From Siphonodentalium dalli (Eukaryota > Mollusca > Scaphopoda > Gadilida > Siphonodentaliidae): a stretch of 64,000 nucleotides of DNA. The translations under genes and the position numbers were made by a program. The first letter of the stretch is position 1. Each line of letters begins with the position of its first letter. Below the pieces are notes generated by a model. It saw only the letters and a program-made list of their open reading frames with translations, did no database searches and was not told the origin of the DNA. Shown here one piece after another: positions 12,801-25,336 of the stretch. The DNA is taken from contig CP136067.1 in the NCBI GenBank assembly GCA_032622095.1, forward strand, positions 90,382,707-90,446,706, written 5' to 3'.

Positions 12801-14052
12801 ATCCTTATATTTATATACATTTAGCGAAAAAGCCACTTTTGTAAATGTATTTAAATTGAATAGTGTATCGTGACAAAAAACAGACCAAAGTACCCAATAG
12901 CACCCTTGGCAAAAGTTAATAGGAACAATTTCTCTTCATATTGCAACCAGATGATGTATTAAGTCAATCCTGCGCGAGTCCAAATGCTCCCAAAACATTA
13001 CGCGTTCGTCTTTCCAAACCCAATGACGTATGTATGGTGTTGTGAGCTTGGTGTTATGAGCCGTTGCGCATTCACCGAGAAATAACAGCAACTAGCCACG
13101 TGGGCGCCGACCAATCAGTATGCTGGATTTAGTGATGACAACACTTAGTATGTAAATATATGTATTTGTAGCTGATTCTGACCAACATGCAGCGTTTGAA
13201 TGGATAACATTACTGTTATAACTGCCCCTCCCCCCCCCCCGGGTGATTAATTTGGACCGTACATCTTAATAATATGTACATGATTAGTCATTCCGCTTTT
13301 CTGATGTCATTACAAGCATTCAAATCTTATTTTTCAGACAGGAGGAACTGCCTGACTGGATTGAGACATACACATTTCATTCAAGGCATGATATCTGACA
13401 ACCAATCATAGAATCATGTTTCCTGAGTGTTTCTTGCAGATAATGATTACCCTTGATACCAATATTATTAATTCTGTCCAGGACTGGATGAGGAAGGATT
13501 TCAAATGTTATTCGGTGTACATGTAACGGATACATGTAATCTAGATGTTATCGGTATTCGTCCATGCATGACATAATGTGAGTTGTTGCTTTGTGACAGT
13601 CCTGGCTATATACATGTACCATATGTATGCCAATGGACGGTATGCACTGAATCCAGTACTGTGCAGCGAAGGGGAGGCTTTAATATATAACCAAATGATG
13701 ACCAATGTCTTCATCAAAGGCAAAAATGACACATCAATTCCTTCCTTGATGGAGACCGATCAGTGACGTCTACATTTTATCAGACTTAGTGGTGAAAATC
13801 TTGGCAAGTGAAGTTAGTGAATTCAATTCTACAACATACATGTACCTGTATGCTTCTGTATGTACCTGTATGAGTCTCAGAAAATTTGCACTATGGCATC
13901 CAGTGTATGCATAACCTTTGTTATACCGTACTTCATACTACATTGACCAGAATTTGGAGGTGTACCAGTTTCATATCTCTACACAAAGCACAACAGTACC
14001 CATGGATCAGTCTCAAGCCTTGTTTCTGAGCTTGTCTGAAGGATATGAACTT
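12801..14052. other. no supported gene
   Basis: I read this on both strands and found only short, featureless frames and dispersed TACATGTA-type words. A C run sits near 13230. I see no element end or RNA structure. Confidence 0.5.
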
Positions 14053-14427
14053 TTAAAGATATATTATGCACTTGTTCTGGTGCGTGAAACTGATCAGTTA
14101 GTACCAAGGCGCTATGCCAACTGGAATAAGGTAGCATTCTACTAACATAGCCGAAAATCGAAAGCAAATCAACCGTAATACTCCATAGAAAACATTGTCT
14201 GAACTACGCTCAATTGTGAATATTTACTACTCGATTCGGGGCGCATCTATCGGCGATAATATAATGAAAACGAGTTCGCCTTTGATAGTTACTGCATTTA
14301 ATTATGTATACGAATGATGGTGTGTGTTGTTAATTTGGATATAATGTTTGTAAAAAGTACTACTTTTAACAAGATTATTCTCCATTTATATTTTATCACC
14401 CTATTGGAGTGTTTCACATCACTTCAA
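14053..14427 (-). mobile_element. MITE family C, copy 1 (about 375 bp)
   Basis: It starts at a TTAA (14053-14056) followed by AGATATATTATGCACTTGTT and ends GGAGTGTTTCACATCACTTC. It matches in reverse orientation the copies at 18479-19241 and 27802-28174. Shared internal marks are TTTTCGGC..., CGGGRCGCATCTATCGGCG and CTCCATTT. It has no coding capacity. TTAA targets suggest mobilisation by a piggyBac- or Kolobok-type transposase (inference). Confidence 0.75.
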
Positions 14428-15433
14428 GTGACACATTATTGCAGCATGTCAATATAATCAGATTCATGTACATGTACACACATACAGGCCTTAAAATCCA
14501 TCACAGAATAAAAATATTCTGATGTTCCTTTATCTTTGTCAACCTGCTGTATCACCAAGTAATCTGTACAAGGAGCTTAATGTGGCTTAGACATAGAGCA
14601 CATTCATTTGTTGCATATATTCTGTTGAGTATACAAGGAGATGGTCTCATAAATGGCCGGATTTAGTGTACCCTTTAATGCTTGTAATACATGCATGTAC
14701 TAGTACCTGTTTAGACCAAGTTTTCCCTGTCCACAACTTGTGGTATCGGTTGGGTTGATGCTGTTTTGGACCGAGTCCCATCCCGATACTCTTCTATAAT
14801 GGACTTTACGCCCAGAATTGTGGGTTGAAGTTATCTTGATTGTAGCACTACCAGTATTTCGTCAGATTAGGTCAAAGTGACGCTTTTTTATAAGAACATA
14901 GAGGGCAGCCTTTCCCAAGCGTGATGATTTCAAACCTGCATATACTTAAAGTAATTGACCATCTCTAACGTGGTGTTACCCAGGTAATGCTGTGGTATTA
15001 CACTGCAGTAATTTCCAACACCATGGTAAGGTTGTCACTTGAACACAAAACAGCACCACGATGGATGCGGTATGCAATTAAAATGCAGTGATTCTCCTTA
15101 TATCTTTGGAACTTAAAGGAATGGATGGCCTTCGTTATAGGTTATAATTTATAAATAACATTTACAAAAAGTTTCCCAAGAATATACTAATAGTATAGGA
15201 TAATGTTCATATGAATGCGTTATTATCCACAAAACACACTTTGTGTGAGTCAATCGTTTGTTTATATACAGCAGTAAATAGTGAGCGATAAGCAAAACAC
15301 TCAACACCGTTGCGATTGTTTAATTGAGCGATTCATGGTGACCCATTCAACACTTCAAAATCTTGAGAGGTTATAGAAGAGTAGCCGGACAGGACTCGAT
15401 CCAAAACAGTTTCAACTGCAGTAATGCTCTAAG
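14428..15433. other. no supported gene
   Basis: No conserved frame, repeat end or RNA gene is visible. The stretch ends at the hairpin element beginning near 15434. Confidence 0.5.
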
Positions 15434-15614
15434 TAATCAACTCCTTAACCACAGCAGAATTATGGGTAACTTTTCAGGATTTAGTTGGAAATATGGCTTG
15501 TTGCCATTCATCGGAAAGCTCTCAGAGAGCTTTCTGATGAATGGCAACAAGCCATATTTCCGACTAAATCCTGAAAAGTTACCCATAATTCTACTGTGTT
15601 TAAGGAGTCGATTA
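15434..15614. repeat. near-perfect 180-bp palindrome
   Basis: Arms of about 90 bp meet at AAGCTCTCAGAGAGCTTT near 15524. The outer arms read TAATCAACTCCTTAA and TTAAGGAGTCGATTA. Only a few mismatches interrupt the stem. It is a fold-back MITE-like element. Frames reading through it are artefacts. Confidence 0.85.
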
Positions 15615-15765
15615 TACTCTGGGCATTACTGTATTCGATATCTCAAGCTGTTGCATACCGAAAAGACTTGGGCTAGTACCTGAACAGTAAACCTGCAATC
15701 TGCATGATTCATGAAACAGCTATTGAAACCATGCTGTATATACTTAGAATTACACAATTTTGTTT

Positions 15766-15872
15766 ATGGGTTTGTTGATATGACACGAGTGCTAGCGCAC
15801 AATGACGGAATGAACAGCACACCCTAGAGTTCTATCTTTCCTCAATGGCACAAGTGCTGTATCAACAAATCC
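15766..15872. repeat. short imperfect hairpin
   Basis: ATGGGTTTGTTGATATGACA on the left is answered by TGTATCAACAAATCCAT on the right, with an inner GAGTGCTAGCGCAC element. It may be a tiny degraded inverted-repeat element. Confidence 0.5.
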
Positions 15873-16300
15873 ATTAATACAAGTGTCTTTCTGTGTTTAT
15901 TACACATCACCCGTCCTAGAATATGTGCATTTAAAAATACAGGGTTACGATGTTTATTAAGGCACATACAGTGCTTGTTTTGTCATGTGTGATGATTTTT
16001 TATCCTATCGTTTGAACTGGATACTCAAATAACAGAAATTGTTATATATTATTTTTGCAACCGACAGATTTGAGGTAACTCTTTCTATAAATATATTGAA
16101 AATCATGTGTCGGGATGTAATATTAGCAATCAATATATTTTTTGTTGCGTATATAGGTTTATACAATTTTAAGAGGCAGAACAAGATACAGGTACTTTGT
16201 ATAGTTTCATTTCGCGAATGTACACAGTATCTTGTTTGGCCACTTGCAATTTTAGAAACCCATAACTGTAACGAGAAATTGTTGACTGTATATTTAAAGT

Positions 16301-16800
16301 TTAAAGGTACGGGAGGCCTTGGCGGTGGGTATGCTGTGAAAATATTTCCACCGGTCAAAAACCGCCACAAACAGAAAGAATATTAAAATGCAGACAGACT
16401 TTGTCCGTATACAAATAAGAAATATCGCATAAACAGTATGTTATTGTCATATGTTTGACCATTCTTATGTAAACAAAAGCATAAAAAGGTACTTTCCTGG
16501 TGTTTGTTTATATTATGATGGTAAACATAAAGAGCATTCATTGTTGCTGAATTTTGATATGGAACGAATAAAGAGCATTTATATCATTTGTGTGTGATTA
16601 GCCAGTAACACTGTGCTGCCTTCTGTAACACAATCAGGCTCCTGCTTAGGTAAAATATAGTAGGTCTTTATGATAGCATGCTGTTTACGCGATGGTCATG
16701 TTTATATGAACAAAACTGTATGCGTTTTAATGTTTTTCTGTTTACGGTGATTGAAACAAATATGAATATTTTCGACAACTAAGGCCTCCCGTGCCTTTAA
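16301..16800 (+). mobile_element. MITE family B, copy 1 (500 bp)
   Basis: The element is bounded by TTAA (16301-16304 and 16797-16800). Its inverted ends are AGGTACGGGAGGCCTT and AAGGCCTCCCGTGCCT. Internal marks are CTTGGCGGTGGGTATGC, AAAACCGCCACAAACAGAAA and TATTTTCGACAACTAAGG. Further copies lie at 30852-31353 and 62765-63293, and there is a diverged piece at about 34078-34400. A frame crossing the left end also occurs in copy 2, but it is the repeat and not a protein. Confidence 0.85.
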
Positions 16801-16879
16801 GCCCCCTTATTGTCTCTATTATACATTTAACAATGATATTTACAAGTTTTTATATTCAGAATAAATGTCAATTGTATAT

Positions 16880-17440
16880 TTTAAAACACAATTATATATT
16901 AATTTAAAATTAAATGTTTTTCTTAATTAAGAATTGTTTTCTAATATATCTTTCCTAATTGGGGAAAATATTCCTAGTTAAGAAAACTTGTTTTCCTCAC
17001 TTAGATTTATTTTCCTGCTTGAGAAAATCTCATTCTAGAAAAAATTGGCATCACTTAAGAAAAAATATCTTGACGATATTTCTTACTATAGAAAATATAA
17101 TTTCTTGTTCTAGATTAATTGTATAGCTTTCTTAAATTTCTAGCTATTCTCCCAAGATAATCGCAGTATCTTAAACTTATCTTATTTCAAGAAAAATAAA
17201 CTTATGTGAGAAAAACAATCTTTCCTACATTAAGAAAAAAAATCTATACTAAGATTTTTTTACTAGGATTTTCTTACTAAGATTACTGTGTTTTCTTAAA
17301 GAAATTTTCTCAGACAAGAAATTATCCCACCCTTTCATTTCTTGACCTAGAAAATATGTTTTTCTTATTTTTCTAGCTATTCTCCCAAGATAATATCTCA
17401 TTTCAAGATTTTTTTTTTCCTGAATTGAGAAAATATTTTT
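16880..17440. repeat. low-complexity AAGAAAAT-type region
   Basis: More than 500 bp is made of variants of AAGAAAAT, TTTTCTTA and TTTCTAGA words on both strands. This gives many weak inverted matches such as AGCTATTCTCCCAAGATAAT at about 17142 and 17377. The base composition is extremely A/T rich. It behaves like a diffused simple repeat and has no gene. Confidence 0.65.
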
Positions 17441-17554
17441 GGCAGTGTGGTATAGTGCAATTTGGCTTTGTCGATAAAATGAACATCAATATACACATAA
17501 TGGAGACAATTATACTGACATTTGAAGCACAAATCAATAGTTTTGCCCAATCCA

Positions 17555-17990
17555 TCGGGTCATAGAACCATTATCTTAGCCAGATGGATCGATAATACCA
17601 AGGATTAGTTGGATGGTTCAATAGTTGGACAGTCCGGTCTTTCAATTGTCCAACGAATCGATGGTCCCCGGGTTTGAAAATATCAATTGTGTTGACAATG
17701 AAATGTAATTAATCAGTTATATATACTACTAGTGGTACTCTCGTACCAAAGAACTTAGCCAAGATTATTCCATAGTCCGATGGTCCGATAGTCTAAAAGT
17801 TCGATAATCCCACAGTCATTAAACGGTCTATTAGTCGGTAGTCCTCAAAACATAACGTGTACTGTAATACTCTCTAAATCGCGTTGGGTAAAATTTTACC
17901 CATCAAAATTGTGCATAGAGCACCACGCGAAAGTTGGATAAATTTTACCCAATGTTTTACTCAACGCATGATCTCCAACTAGTTAAGTTG
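17555..17990. repeat. degenerate GATNGTCC repeats and GGGTAAAATTTTACCC palindrome
   Basis: From 17555 to 17850 the words GATGGTCC, GATAGTC, GGTTCAATAG and close variants recur about every 10 bases. Then TTGGGTAAAATTTTACCC (about 17884-17902) and ATTTTACCCAATGTTTTACT (about 17942-17962) form mirrored units. A similar TTGGGTAAA pair is at 26158-26218. I read these as simple-sequence-like repeats with no coding role. Confidence 0.5.
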
Positions 17991-18049
17991 GGATTTGATA
18001 AAATTCGTTTGATAAACTCGTCTACAACTCGTGTATCAAATTTATCAAA

Positions 18050-18465
18050 CTCATTTCATAAAATCTTATGTCCCAACATATCTTGAATATCACATGAAAA
18101 AAACTAGATCTTTATGCCCTTATAATAACTCAAAATACTCAACAGAAGCTTTAAAATGCACACATTTACATTGTTGGCTGAGACGCTTCACAGCCGTCTA
18201 CGACAGTATCGCGCGATCGAGCTGCCGACGGAAAATAGAGTCCCCCAAGTTGCATTATTGCTTTTGTGTCTATTTTCGTTATTTAAATTTTTTTTTACTT
18301 TAATCAACAAAGCAATCATTGTGCGCTGTCTGGTGTTGTTGTCATGTGGGGCTTTACGAAATAGTATTAATATTCGCCCGATTCAATACAAAGTTATTTT
18401 GTTGCCGCGATGCCAAGTTGGCGGGAAGCACGCGTCTATTCGTCACTAGTAGGATATAAGGAATA
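18050..18465 (+). repeat. dispersed repeat family D, copy 1
   Basis: It shares ordered blocks with 50600-50945 (reverse orientation) and 53195-53420. The blocks are TCATAAAATCTTATG, AAAAAACTAGA, CTTTATGCC, GAAATAGTATTAAT, GAAGCACGCG and CTATTCRTCACTA. The blocks are only moderately conserved, so this is an old repeat. Frames within it are not conserved between copies. Confidence 0.65.
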
Positions 18466-18478
18466 TGTAATGACTTGT

Positions 18479-19241
18479 TTAAAGTGATGTGAAACACTCC
18501 GGTACGGTGATCAGATATAAATGGAGAATAATCATGTTCAAAGTAGTAATTTTTACAAATATTATATCCATATTGACAACACACACCGTCATTCTTATTT
18601 ATTATATGATCATAAGTTTCTTTCCCCAATTCCTATGTTAAAACGTAAAGAAAAAAATTAAATATCTAACGATGTTCACCTCATTAATGAAACAACAGGT
18701 TAATAACAGGTCTGAGTGATGTCAGATACTTCAGAGGTTAACATAACTTATTATCAGACCTGGGAATAGATCAAGATTTCACAGCGACGTTCAACGTCAC
18801 AACGTCTTGTCCAATCAAAGTGTGTTTCATTTAACACAACAGTTATCGCATTGTTTCTTGGTTGACATCAGGAATTGTCAGCCCTTGGAAGACATATTCA
18901 CCTCGGCATTCGGCCTTGGTGAATATTGACTTCCTCGGGTTGACAATTCCTCATGTCAACATCGAAACAATGCGATAATTGTATAATATTAATTAAATGC
19001 AATCACTCTCGATGGCGAAATCGTTTTCGTTAGTTTATCGCCGATAGATGCGTCCCGAATAGAGTAGTAAATATTTACAATTCATCGTAGTTCTGACAAT
19101 GTTTTCTATGTAGTGGTATGGTCGATTTGCTTCAGAATTTCGGCGATAATAGTAGAATGCTACATTCCTCCAGTTTACATAGCGCCTGATTACTAACTGA
19201 TCAGTTTCACGCACCCGAACAAGTACATAATATGCATTTAA
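18479..19241 (+). mobile_element. MITE family C, copy 2, interrupted by a hairpin-bearing insertion
   Basis: The outer parts (18479-about 18610 and about 18990-19241) match family C copies 1 and 3: TTAAAGTGATGTGAAACACT at the left, and ATAGATGCGTCCCGAAT then ACATAATATGCATTTAA at the right. The extra block in the middle carries an imperfect hairpin at about 18842-18981 (TTATCGCATTGTTTC mirrored by GAAACAATGCGATAA, with GACATCAGGAATTGTCA inside). This is one element inserted in another. Confidence 0.7.
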
Positions 19242-19666
19242 AGATATAATAGGGGTTTCGTGTGATACATAATCTCATTGAAGCGACTCATACACTTGGA
19301 TCTTCAAACTAACCAATAATTGCGCACTTTTGTCACGTTCTGATGACTAAAATAGGTCGATGTATGCAGGAAATACCACGTATATACTTTATATTCTCTG
19401 ATAAGACTTGTCAGAGTTGTACACCGTACATTTACATTAAATAAGCTGTTTCTATATTCCTAGTAGAAGTACGAGGTACGGCAGACCCTCTATGAATGTC
19501 CCTTGAGAAGAAACAGGGTCTCTTTGTGCGCAACCGTACAATTGGGCGTAAGTATTTTTGAGCGGCATGTACTAGGACACTATATTTGAGGGTCAATCGT
19601 TAAATTGGGTGTAAGCGTTATTTTAGCGGCAATTAGTTTCTGTTCAATTATTTGTGATCACCCCAG

Positions 19667-21486
19667 GGGCCTATACTATAGAATACAATTTTTGTAATAT
19701 CAGCGTTAATTTGTGATTTACTAATTTTGTAATACATATTTTGTGATATATAGTATTCGACTATATTTCTACCAGTGTATGTTTTTCATTGTAGATTGAA
19801 ACTCAACATATGCCCAAAACTCTTAATATGCAAAATACATTGACATGTAATGACTTTTATGATCTTTTTGGCGAACCATCTATATACCGGGATTCACTTG
19901 ACCGGAAAATCTTTGCATTTGGTGGAGAAAAAGGGGGCCTGAAAGTTTCATCTGTTCATGTTTTCATAGTACTCGAACGCTACAGCTTTGTAATATGTTA
20001 AAATTCGCAATACGGAATGATAAAGTACTGGCTAAGCGGGTTCCATAGTACAGCAATAATACCATTTTTGTGAAAATTCATTATTAGATTACAAATACAC
20101 AGGCTACATTATTGATTTTTCACGACGATTATCCGTGCGGAAAATGGTGAGTGCGATTAGCTGGGTACATGTTCTTTGTAATGCTGTCACGGAATCTCAA
20201 TTGTTGACCCATTGAGATGGTTTACGCTCAATGGATTTGAAAGGAGATAGCCATGTCAGCGGCCTAGATTTTAATTATGAATGGAATTAAAGAGTTACAG
20301 TTGTCGGGCTTGGGCTCAAAACGTATATATATAAACGATCTTTGTGCGAATGTACACGGATATGCGGTGAATCGGGGTGGTGGCATTTCGTGTTGAAACA
20401 GTTACTGATAATTTCAGGCTAAGTTGCGTTAAGAATCAGAGGACCCCAAATATTTACCATGACATTATGTAACATATTTGAACCGCATGGCATTTGTGTG
20501 CTCAAGAAGTTTGCGTTCACCTTGTGGTCTAAACAATTTAATTTGGCCAATAGTGCCGCACAGAATGTTCCATGAGTGAATGTTTTGAAAAAAATCGGGG
20601 TCCCCGATCCTTAACTTACCAATGTAGTAGTGCATGTTGGTTATAACCAAATGTCATATGTTTACCTAAATTCAGCCGCTTAGTTGGGTATAAATGGAAG
20701 GTAATGAGAATTATGTATAGTTTAAGTAGATGGTGCTATATATATGTTTTAAAATCGAGGTTGGGTGTCCCCGGAGACCCCGGACGAGGGAGTGTTGGTC
20801 CACATTGGAATTTCCAAATGAACACCAATCCTTTACACAGGTCGAAAATACCAAGTCCGAGAACAGCCATCGCACACCATCATGGGTTGAATTTTTCCAG
20901 CTGCATGTTACCTCAAACTTTTCAACTATTAAGGTCTAGATGTTCCCACTAATATTTCAGCCAGACAAAGCTAGCTAGGCAAATTAGGTTCCATCCTTGG
21001 TAATATTGCTATATAAAGTTGATGTGGCCATTTGAACGGCAACCGATGTGTGTGTTTGCCGACCTTTTTCGACAAACCGTTAATAAACATATAACATAAA
21101 ACATCTGAAAATGGTAAGTATTCCACACGATACTGAAAAAATTACTTGCCCAATTGTGGTCAAAATAAACCAAGTATCGGAAACTAGTCACACATAATGC
21201 ACCTTTATTCATCAACTAAATCACTCACCAACTGACACAAATAGGCATTGCCATATCATTCGCATATATCATTAGAGTAATTTCCCTTGACAAAATCACA
21301 AATGTTTAGATGTGCGTTCAACGAACGGTGGTCGATAGTACTCGATTTGCCGTCTTTTTGTGATTTACAAGAAATCGCGTTCGCTGTTAGATTACAATGG
21401 TCCATAGTACATTAGTACTCGACACCTTCTGTACGGCTCAAATAAGCCTGCTATTACACACATTGTATTCTATAGTATAGGCCCCA
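19667..21486. mobile_element. 1.8-kb terminal-inverted-repeat element
   Basis: GGGGCCTATACTATAGAATA at 19667 is matched exactly in reverse at 21486. A weaker continuation runs outward by about 15-20 bp (GATCACCCC against GACCACC) and inward (TTTTTGTGATTTAC against GTGATTTACTAATTTTG). I could not fix the target duplication. No transposase-like frame lies inside, only short unrelated frames. Confidence 0.65.
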
Positions 21487-22525
21487 GGTGGTCAAACGAC
21501 TGGTCTCACATAATGGAGGCTCAAATTATTGTTCGGGTCAACAGTCACAATATGCGGTAAAATTAATTCGATTATGTCAGTGTATCAGTGGATCAACGGG
21601 TACATGTAAAACTAGATGGGTGTACAAATTCCTGCACAATCTTAGTGGAATGTATTCTAGAGATACACATTGAATCATCAATCGAAAGTTGGCTATGCTC
21701 CCTGGGTTACCTACACAATCAGAAATCGAAGAAATCAGCAGATTGTGTTGACCATCAGCAAATTTGCTTTTAAAAAGTGTGTAACTTCCCATTGGTAATT
21801 TATCATAAAAATAAAGAGCGTTTAACTTATAACGAAATTACTGATTAATACACAAATTAACTGATCGAGTGTTGGTGCAAACAAAGCTGCTAAAATACAT
21901 GGTTCAATCCTATGATATCCCTTTTGTATCTAAATTTAAAAAGTGCTTTCGAAATTTAAAGCCACTTTTGCGATTTATTCGAATTTATTAATAATTTAAT
22001 AACATAATGAACTCATAAAATGACTATTCTCAGATCGTTAAGGCGATTCTAAGCCAAGAATGAACATAAAACAGATCACATTATACGTCCATATCGTGAT
22101 CATTGTCACGAGAACATGCTGAAAATGTATAGCAAACATTGTAATTTACAACAAGCGCCAAATTATCAAATATTACTCCGAAAATCTTATGAAGTGCACA
22201 TTCAATTAAATGTAGAACCCTCGAATAGCGCACCTATAGATGCCGGGGTCGATTAGTGGTGTCAGTGCGGCATCTGACTGGTATTGGTATATTGATATTC
22301 ATGTCGGTACAAATTGGTCCTCTTCACTGCAAGAACTATACTTTCATTCGCCGTACGTGTGTTACTAGTGTATTCTGAATATTGGTCAGTGTATTTGTAG
22401 AATAATTAACAGTCTGATATATTTGAATGTACAAACTAGGCGAGACTAAACTAGTGTTATTCTGTCGCCCGGGATACTCTTACCATTTTAGACTGCACAA
22501 TTTGGAAAAGCTCGAACTGATTTAA
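21487..22525. other. 5' flank of the lectin gene
   Basis: No gene or repeat is recognised here. It must contain the promoter of the lectin gene if 22526 is the true first coding exon, but I see no convincing TATA box within 150 bp of the ATG. Additional 5' non-coding exons further upstream cannot be excluded. Confidence 0.45.
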
Positions 22526-22814
22526 ATGTCACTTCCTATGCTTATACGATTTTCGGCGTTTTTACTGTCACTGAGCTCAGTATTCGCGGACGATAAACGT
22601 GTCTCGGAAACGAAATTTCATAAATCATCAACTACATTGGAACCAACGACAAACCCTGTTCATTTATCTGCGACATCGAGGATTCATTGCGCGGTACACA
22701 GTAAAACAAATGGCTATATTTCGTTTATTTTCAATCAATCCACTGGAATATGTACCCTCGGTGGGTCATCGACAGGGCAGGATGAGGTGTGGATGTCGGG
22801 AACAACAACACCAA
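22526..22814 (+). CDS. PAN/apple-like and C-type lectin protein, coding exon 1
   Basis: This exon encodes residues 1-96 plus the first base of codon 97 of a secreted lectin-like protein. The ATG at 22526 directly follows an in-frame TAA, which fixes the start. Residues 1-21 are a typical signal peptide: a hydrophobic LLSLSSVF core with likely cleavage after VFA. After a Thr/Ser-rich linker (27-50), the stretch SRIHCAVHSKTNGYISF and the following TGICTLGG resemble the core of molluscan PAN/apple-like segments. Only Cys55 and Cys76 remain; family members usually have cysteines near Ser59 and Tyr64. The exon ends A|GTGAGT, a strong donor in phase 1. Joining to exon 2 makes an AGT Ser codon and keeps the frame. 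PAN segments usually mediate protein or glycan contacts outside the cell. The exact ligand is unknown. Confidence 0.85.
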
Positions 22815-24567
22815 GTGAGTGATTCATAATTTGTGTGACTTAATTATGCGTAAAGAACATACATGTAGTACATGCATGGCTATTTATGCTGTCTGTCAAC
22901 AACCCCATTCATACGGATACAATCCGTTTATTCGCACCAACATAACATATCTCCTCTCAATGTTGTCTAACTCTCTCACATGTCCCACCTTTATTACACT
23001 TTTCAATCCTGCCGACATCCTTCCACATGCTGGTGGACTGACATAAGAAAGGTACATGGGAGGAGAAAGGGAACAATTTGTTGTCACTGGGAACTATTCA
23101 CTGAAGTGGTGTAGCTTTTCATTTTATCCCGTTATATATGTCCATATATAATATGAGCTTAATATGTTGCCAATGGTATCTTATAGTGCTTATCGTAGAA
23201 CACAACGCGTGCCGTTTCTCGCAATACGAAAAGAAACAGAACATCACGAGCGAGATGCCGGTAGCATGTGTATTTCACTCAATCTTAATATTCTAGATTC
23301 ACTCTTGAATCTCTTAAATAGGGCTATTCATATGCATGTAGGCATCATCGGCCGCATGTAAGCCATGTAGTGCCTAATGTGGTAACTTCCGATGGTACGT
23401 ATCAATGATATTGTATGGTATGGGAATCTAGATTGGATGGTACATTATCATATTGATAAAAAATCGTATTCAGTTCAGTCTTACAGCGAACATATACCGT
23501 ACAATAAAATCATAGTCAGAAATGGTACGGCCCTCAAGATCATATTATTAGGCATATATGCAATATGTTGGAGCTTTAATGTAGTGATTGTGAAAAATGT
23601 GTATATATGTCACGGCTATGTAGATGATTATAATGATGTAATTATTGTGTATGTGTGTATAGTGTGCGACTGGTTAAAAAGCATGTGAAAACATTTTTTA
23701 AATCGTACCATACTAAAGTTATGATAATTATGAGATATTTACACACCATACATGAATGGGCACACGTTCCATTTGGTTGAAATGTTCATCGCCAAACATG
23801 CAACGGCCATTGCACTGATTCACCAATAACCACACACCGTTGGCAAAAAATGACGAACGCATTGACGAGAGTCAGAACTAAAGTGTTATATCTCCATATT
23901 TTCATTTTTGTGGGAAATCGAGTTTAATGATTTAACCCCCCCAGTTCACATGTTCTTATTATGTTTTGGAAGATAGTACACAGCGGGTATGATACCTGGT
24001 GCAAAAATACTATTATATGACGAGTTACAAGACAAAACATATGATATCTTGGGTGTAGTCACAAAAAAAAAACAGGTGTAAAATTTTCTGTTTTTATTCC
24101 GTGCTAGAGTGGTTTTCGTGTTTTTAAATCATATAACGAGCACAAATCCCAAATCACTCCATTTCCTTTGTTACTTTAACCAAATAATTATTCGAGAAAT
24201 AAGATGTCCACACCTAGAAGTGAGAAAGCAGTATTTCCAACCAGTCACTTCACTGGCAGTCTGCCAAGTTAGGGTTCCATTGCTTTCAATTTAAAGTCAG
24301 AGATACATAATTTTATCACTGAAATTTATTTAATCACGTGGTACAAAATACAAAGATTAATTGGTCATCAGTGGAGTGAGAACAATATAGCACTGTCAAA
24401 AAAGTGAGTTTTTGAGATGGAACATATTTACACAGCCTCTCATTCAAATATGGTACACGTTAGACACGATGTCTGGTGATTTTCGGACAGGAAATCCCGC
24501 ACCGAATCGAAATATACCAATAACTAATTTTCCCGCCAAAATGGAGATAGAAGAGTTTGACGCGACG
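22815..24567. other. intronic stretch, nothing recognised
   Basis: Both strands give only short frames without motif support, for example 23392-23688 and 23164-23361. I see no element ends or hairpins of note. Confidence 0.5.
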
Positions 24568-24718
24568 AAAATCATTCACACGCTATTATGTTGACGCGCT
24601 TTCAGCTCGCGGCAAATACACAACACTGCTAGTTTCTCGGTTGAAAATCATTCATACGTTATAATGTTGACGCGCTGCCAGCTCGCGGCAAATATACAAC
24701 ACTGTTTAATTCTCGGTT
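24568..24718. repeat. two-copy tandem duplication, 76-bp unit
   Basis: AAAATCATTCACACGCTATT at 24568 recurs with few changes at 24644. Each copy contains TGTTGACGCGCT and CAGCTCGCGGCAAATA. Confidence 0.85.
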
Positions 24719-25101
24719 CTCTTATACGACATTTGAATTGTTTTCGGCTGGCATGTATCTTTTCTTTGTTATTTATTCTAATTTCTCTTGAAATAGAAGA
24801 GTTAATAGTGCATGTAATAGCATGAAGAATAGTAGTCAGGCCAAAATTCTCGATCTTCCGTTGCATGGTTCATGTACGCACATAGAGAGTACGTTTCTAA
24901 TCACATTTAGTCCATTCAAGTACGCAAAACAAATGACTGTTCCCGATGAACATAGTATTACACAAAACACCAATTTACTGACAGAAGCCAATCTACGGCG
25001 GCTCAAAAATGAATGGTTTACAAACTATCTCGAGACCCGTTATCAATAATTTCCGACAAGGTTTCATTTACCACCTATTATTAAAAGTACTAAGTGGTTG
25101 A

Positions 25102-25336
25102 GCGAATAAGTGAGATCACGTTGTCGCTACCATATTGGATCCATCCAGCCCCCATTCCGCGGATTAATTGCCATGCACAGGTCAATGTTCTGGAGTAGCA
25201 TTCCATATATGGAGTTATGAATATTCAAAAGCTCCATATATGGAATGCTATACTCCAGAACTGTGACGTGTAGCACTGAATGCGCGGGTGGGTGGATCCA
25301 ATATAGTAGCGACCCAGTGATCCCGCTAATCTTTGG
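25102..25336. repeat. imperfect palindromic MITE-like element
   Basis: The inner stem is very good: GTTCTGGAGTAGCATTCCAT (about 25188) is answered by ATGGAATGCTATACTCCAGA (about 25238), including CATATATGGAG. The outer arms are weaker: GCGAATAAGTGAGATCAC, GTCGCTACCATATTGGATCC against GGATCCAATATAGTAGCGAC and GTGATCCCGCTAATC. Confidence 0.7.

Noticed and set aside
16039-16386. 115-codon frame near 16 kb
   Set aside because: Its last third runs into the MITE family B end, as does the frame at 30791-31009, showing that it is repeat-derived.
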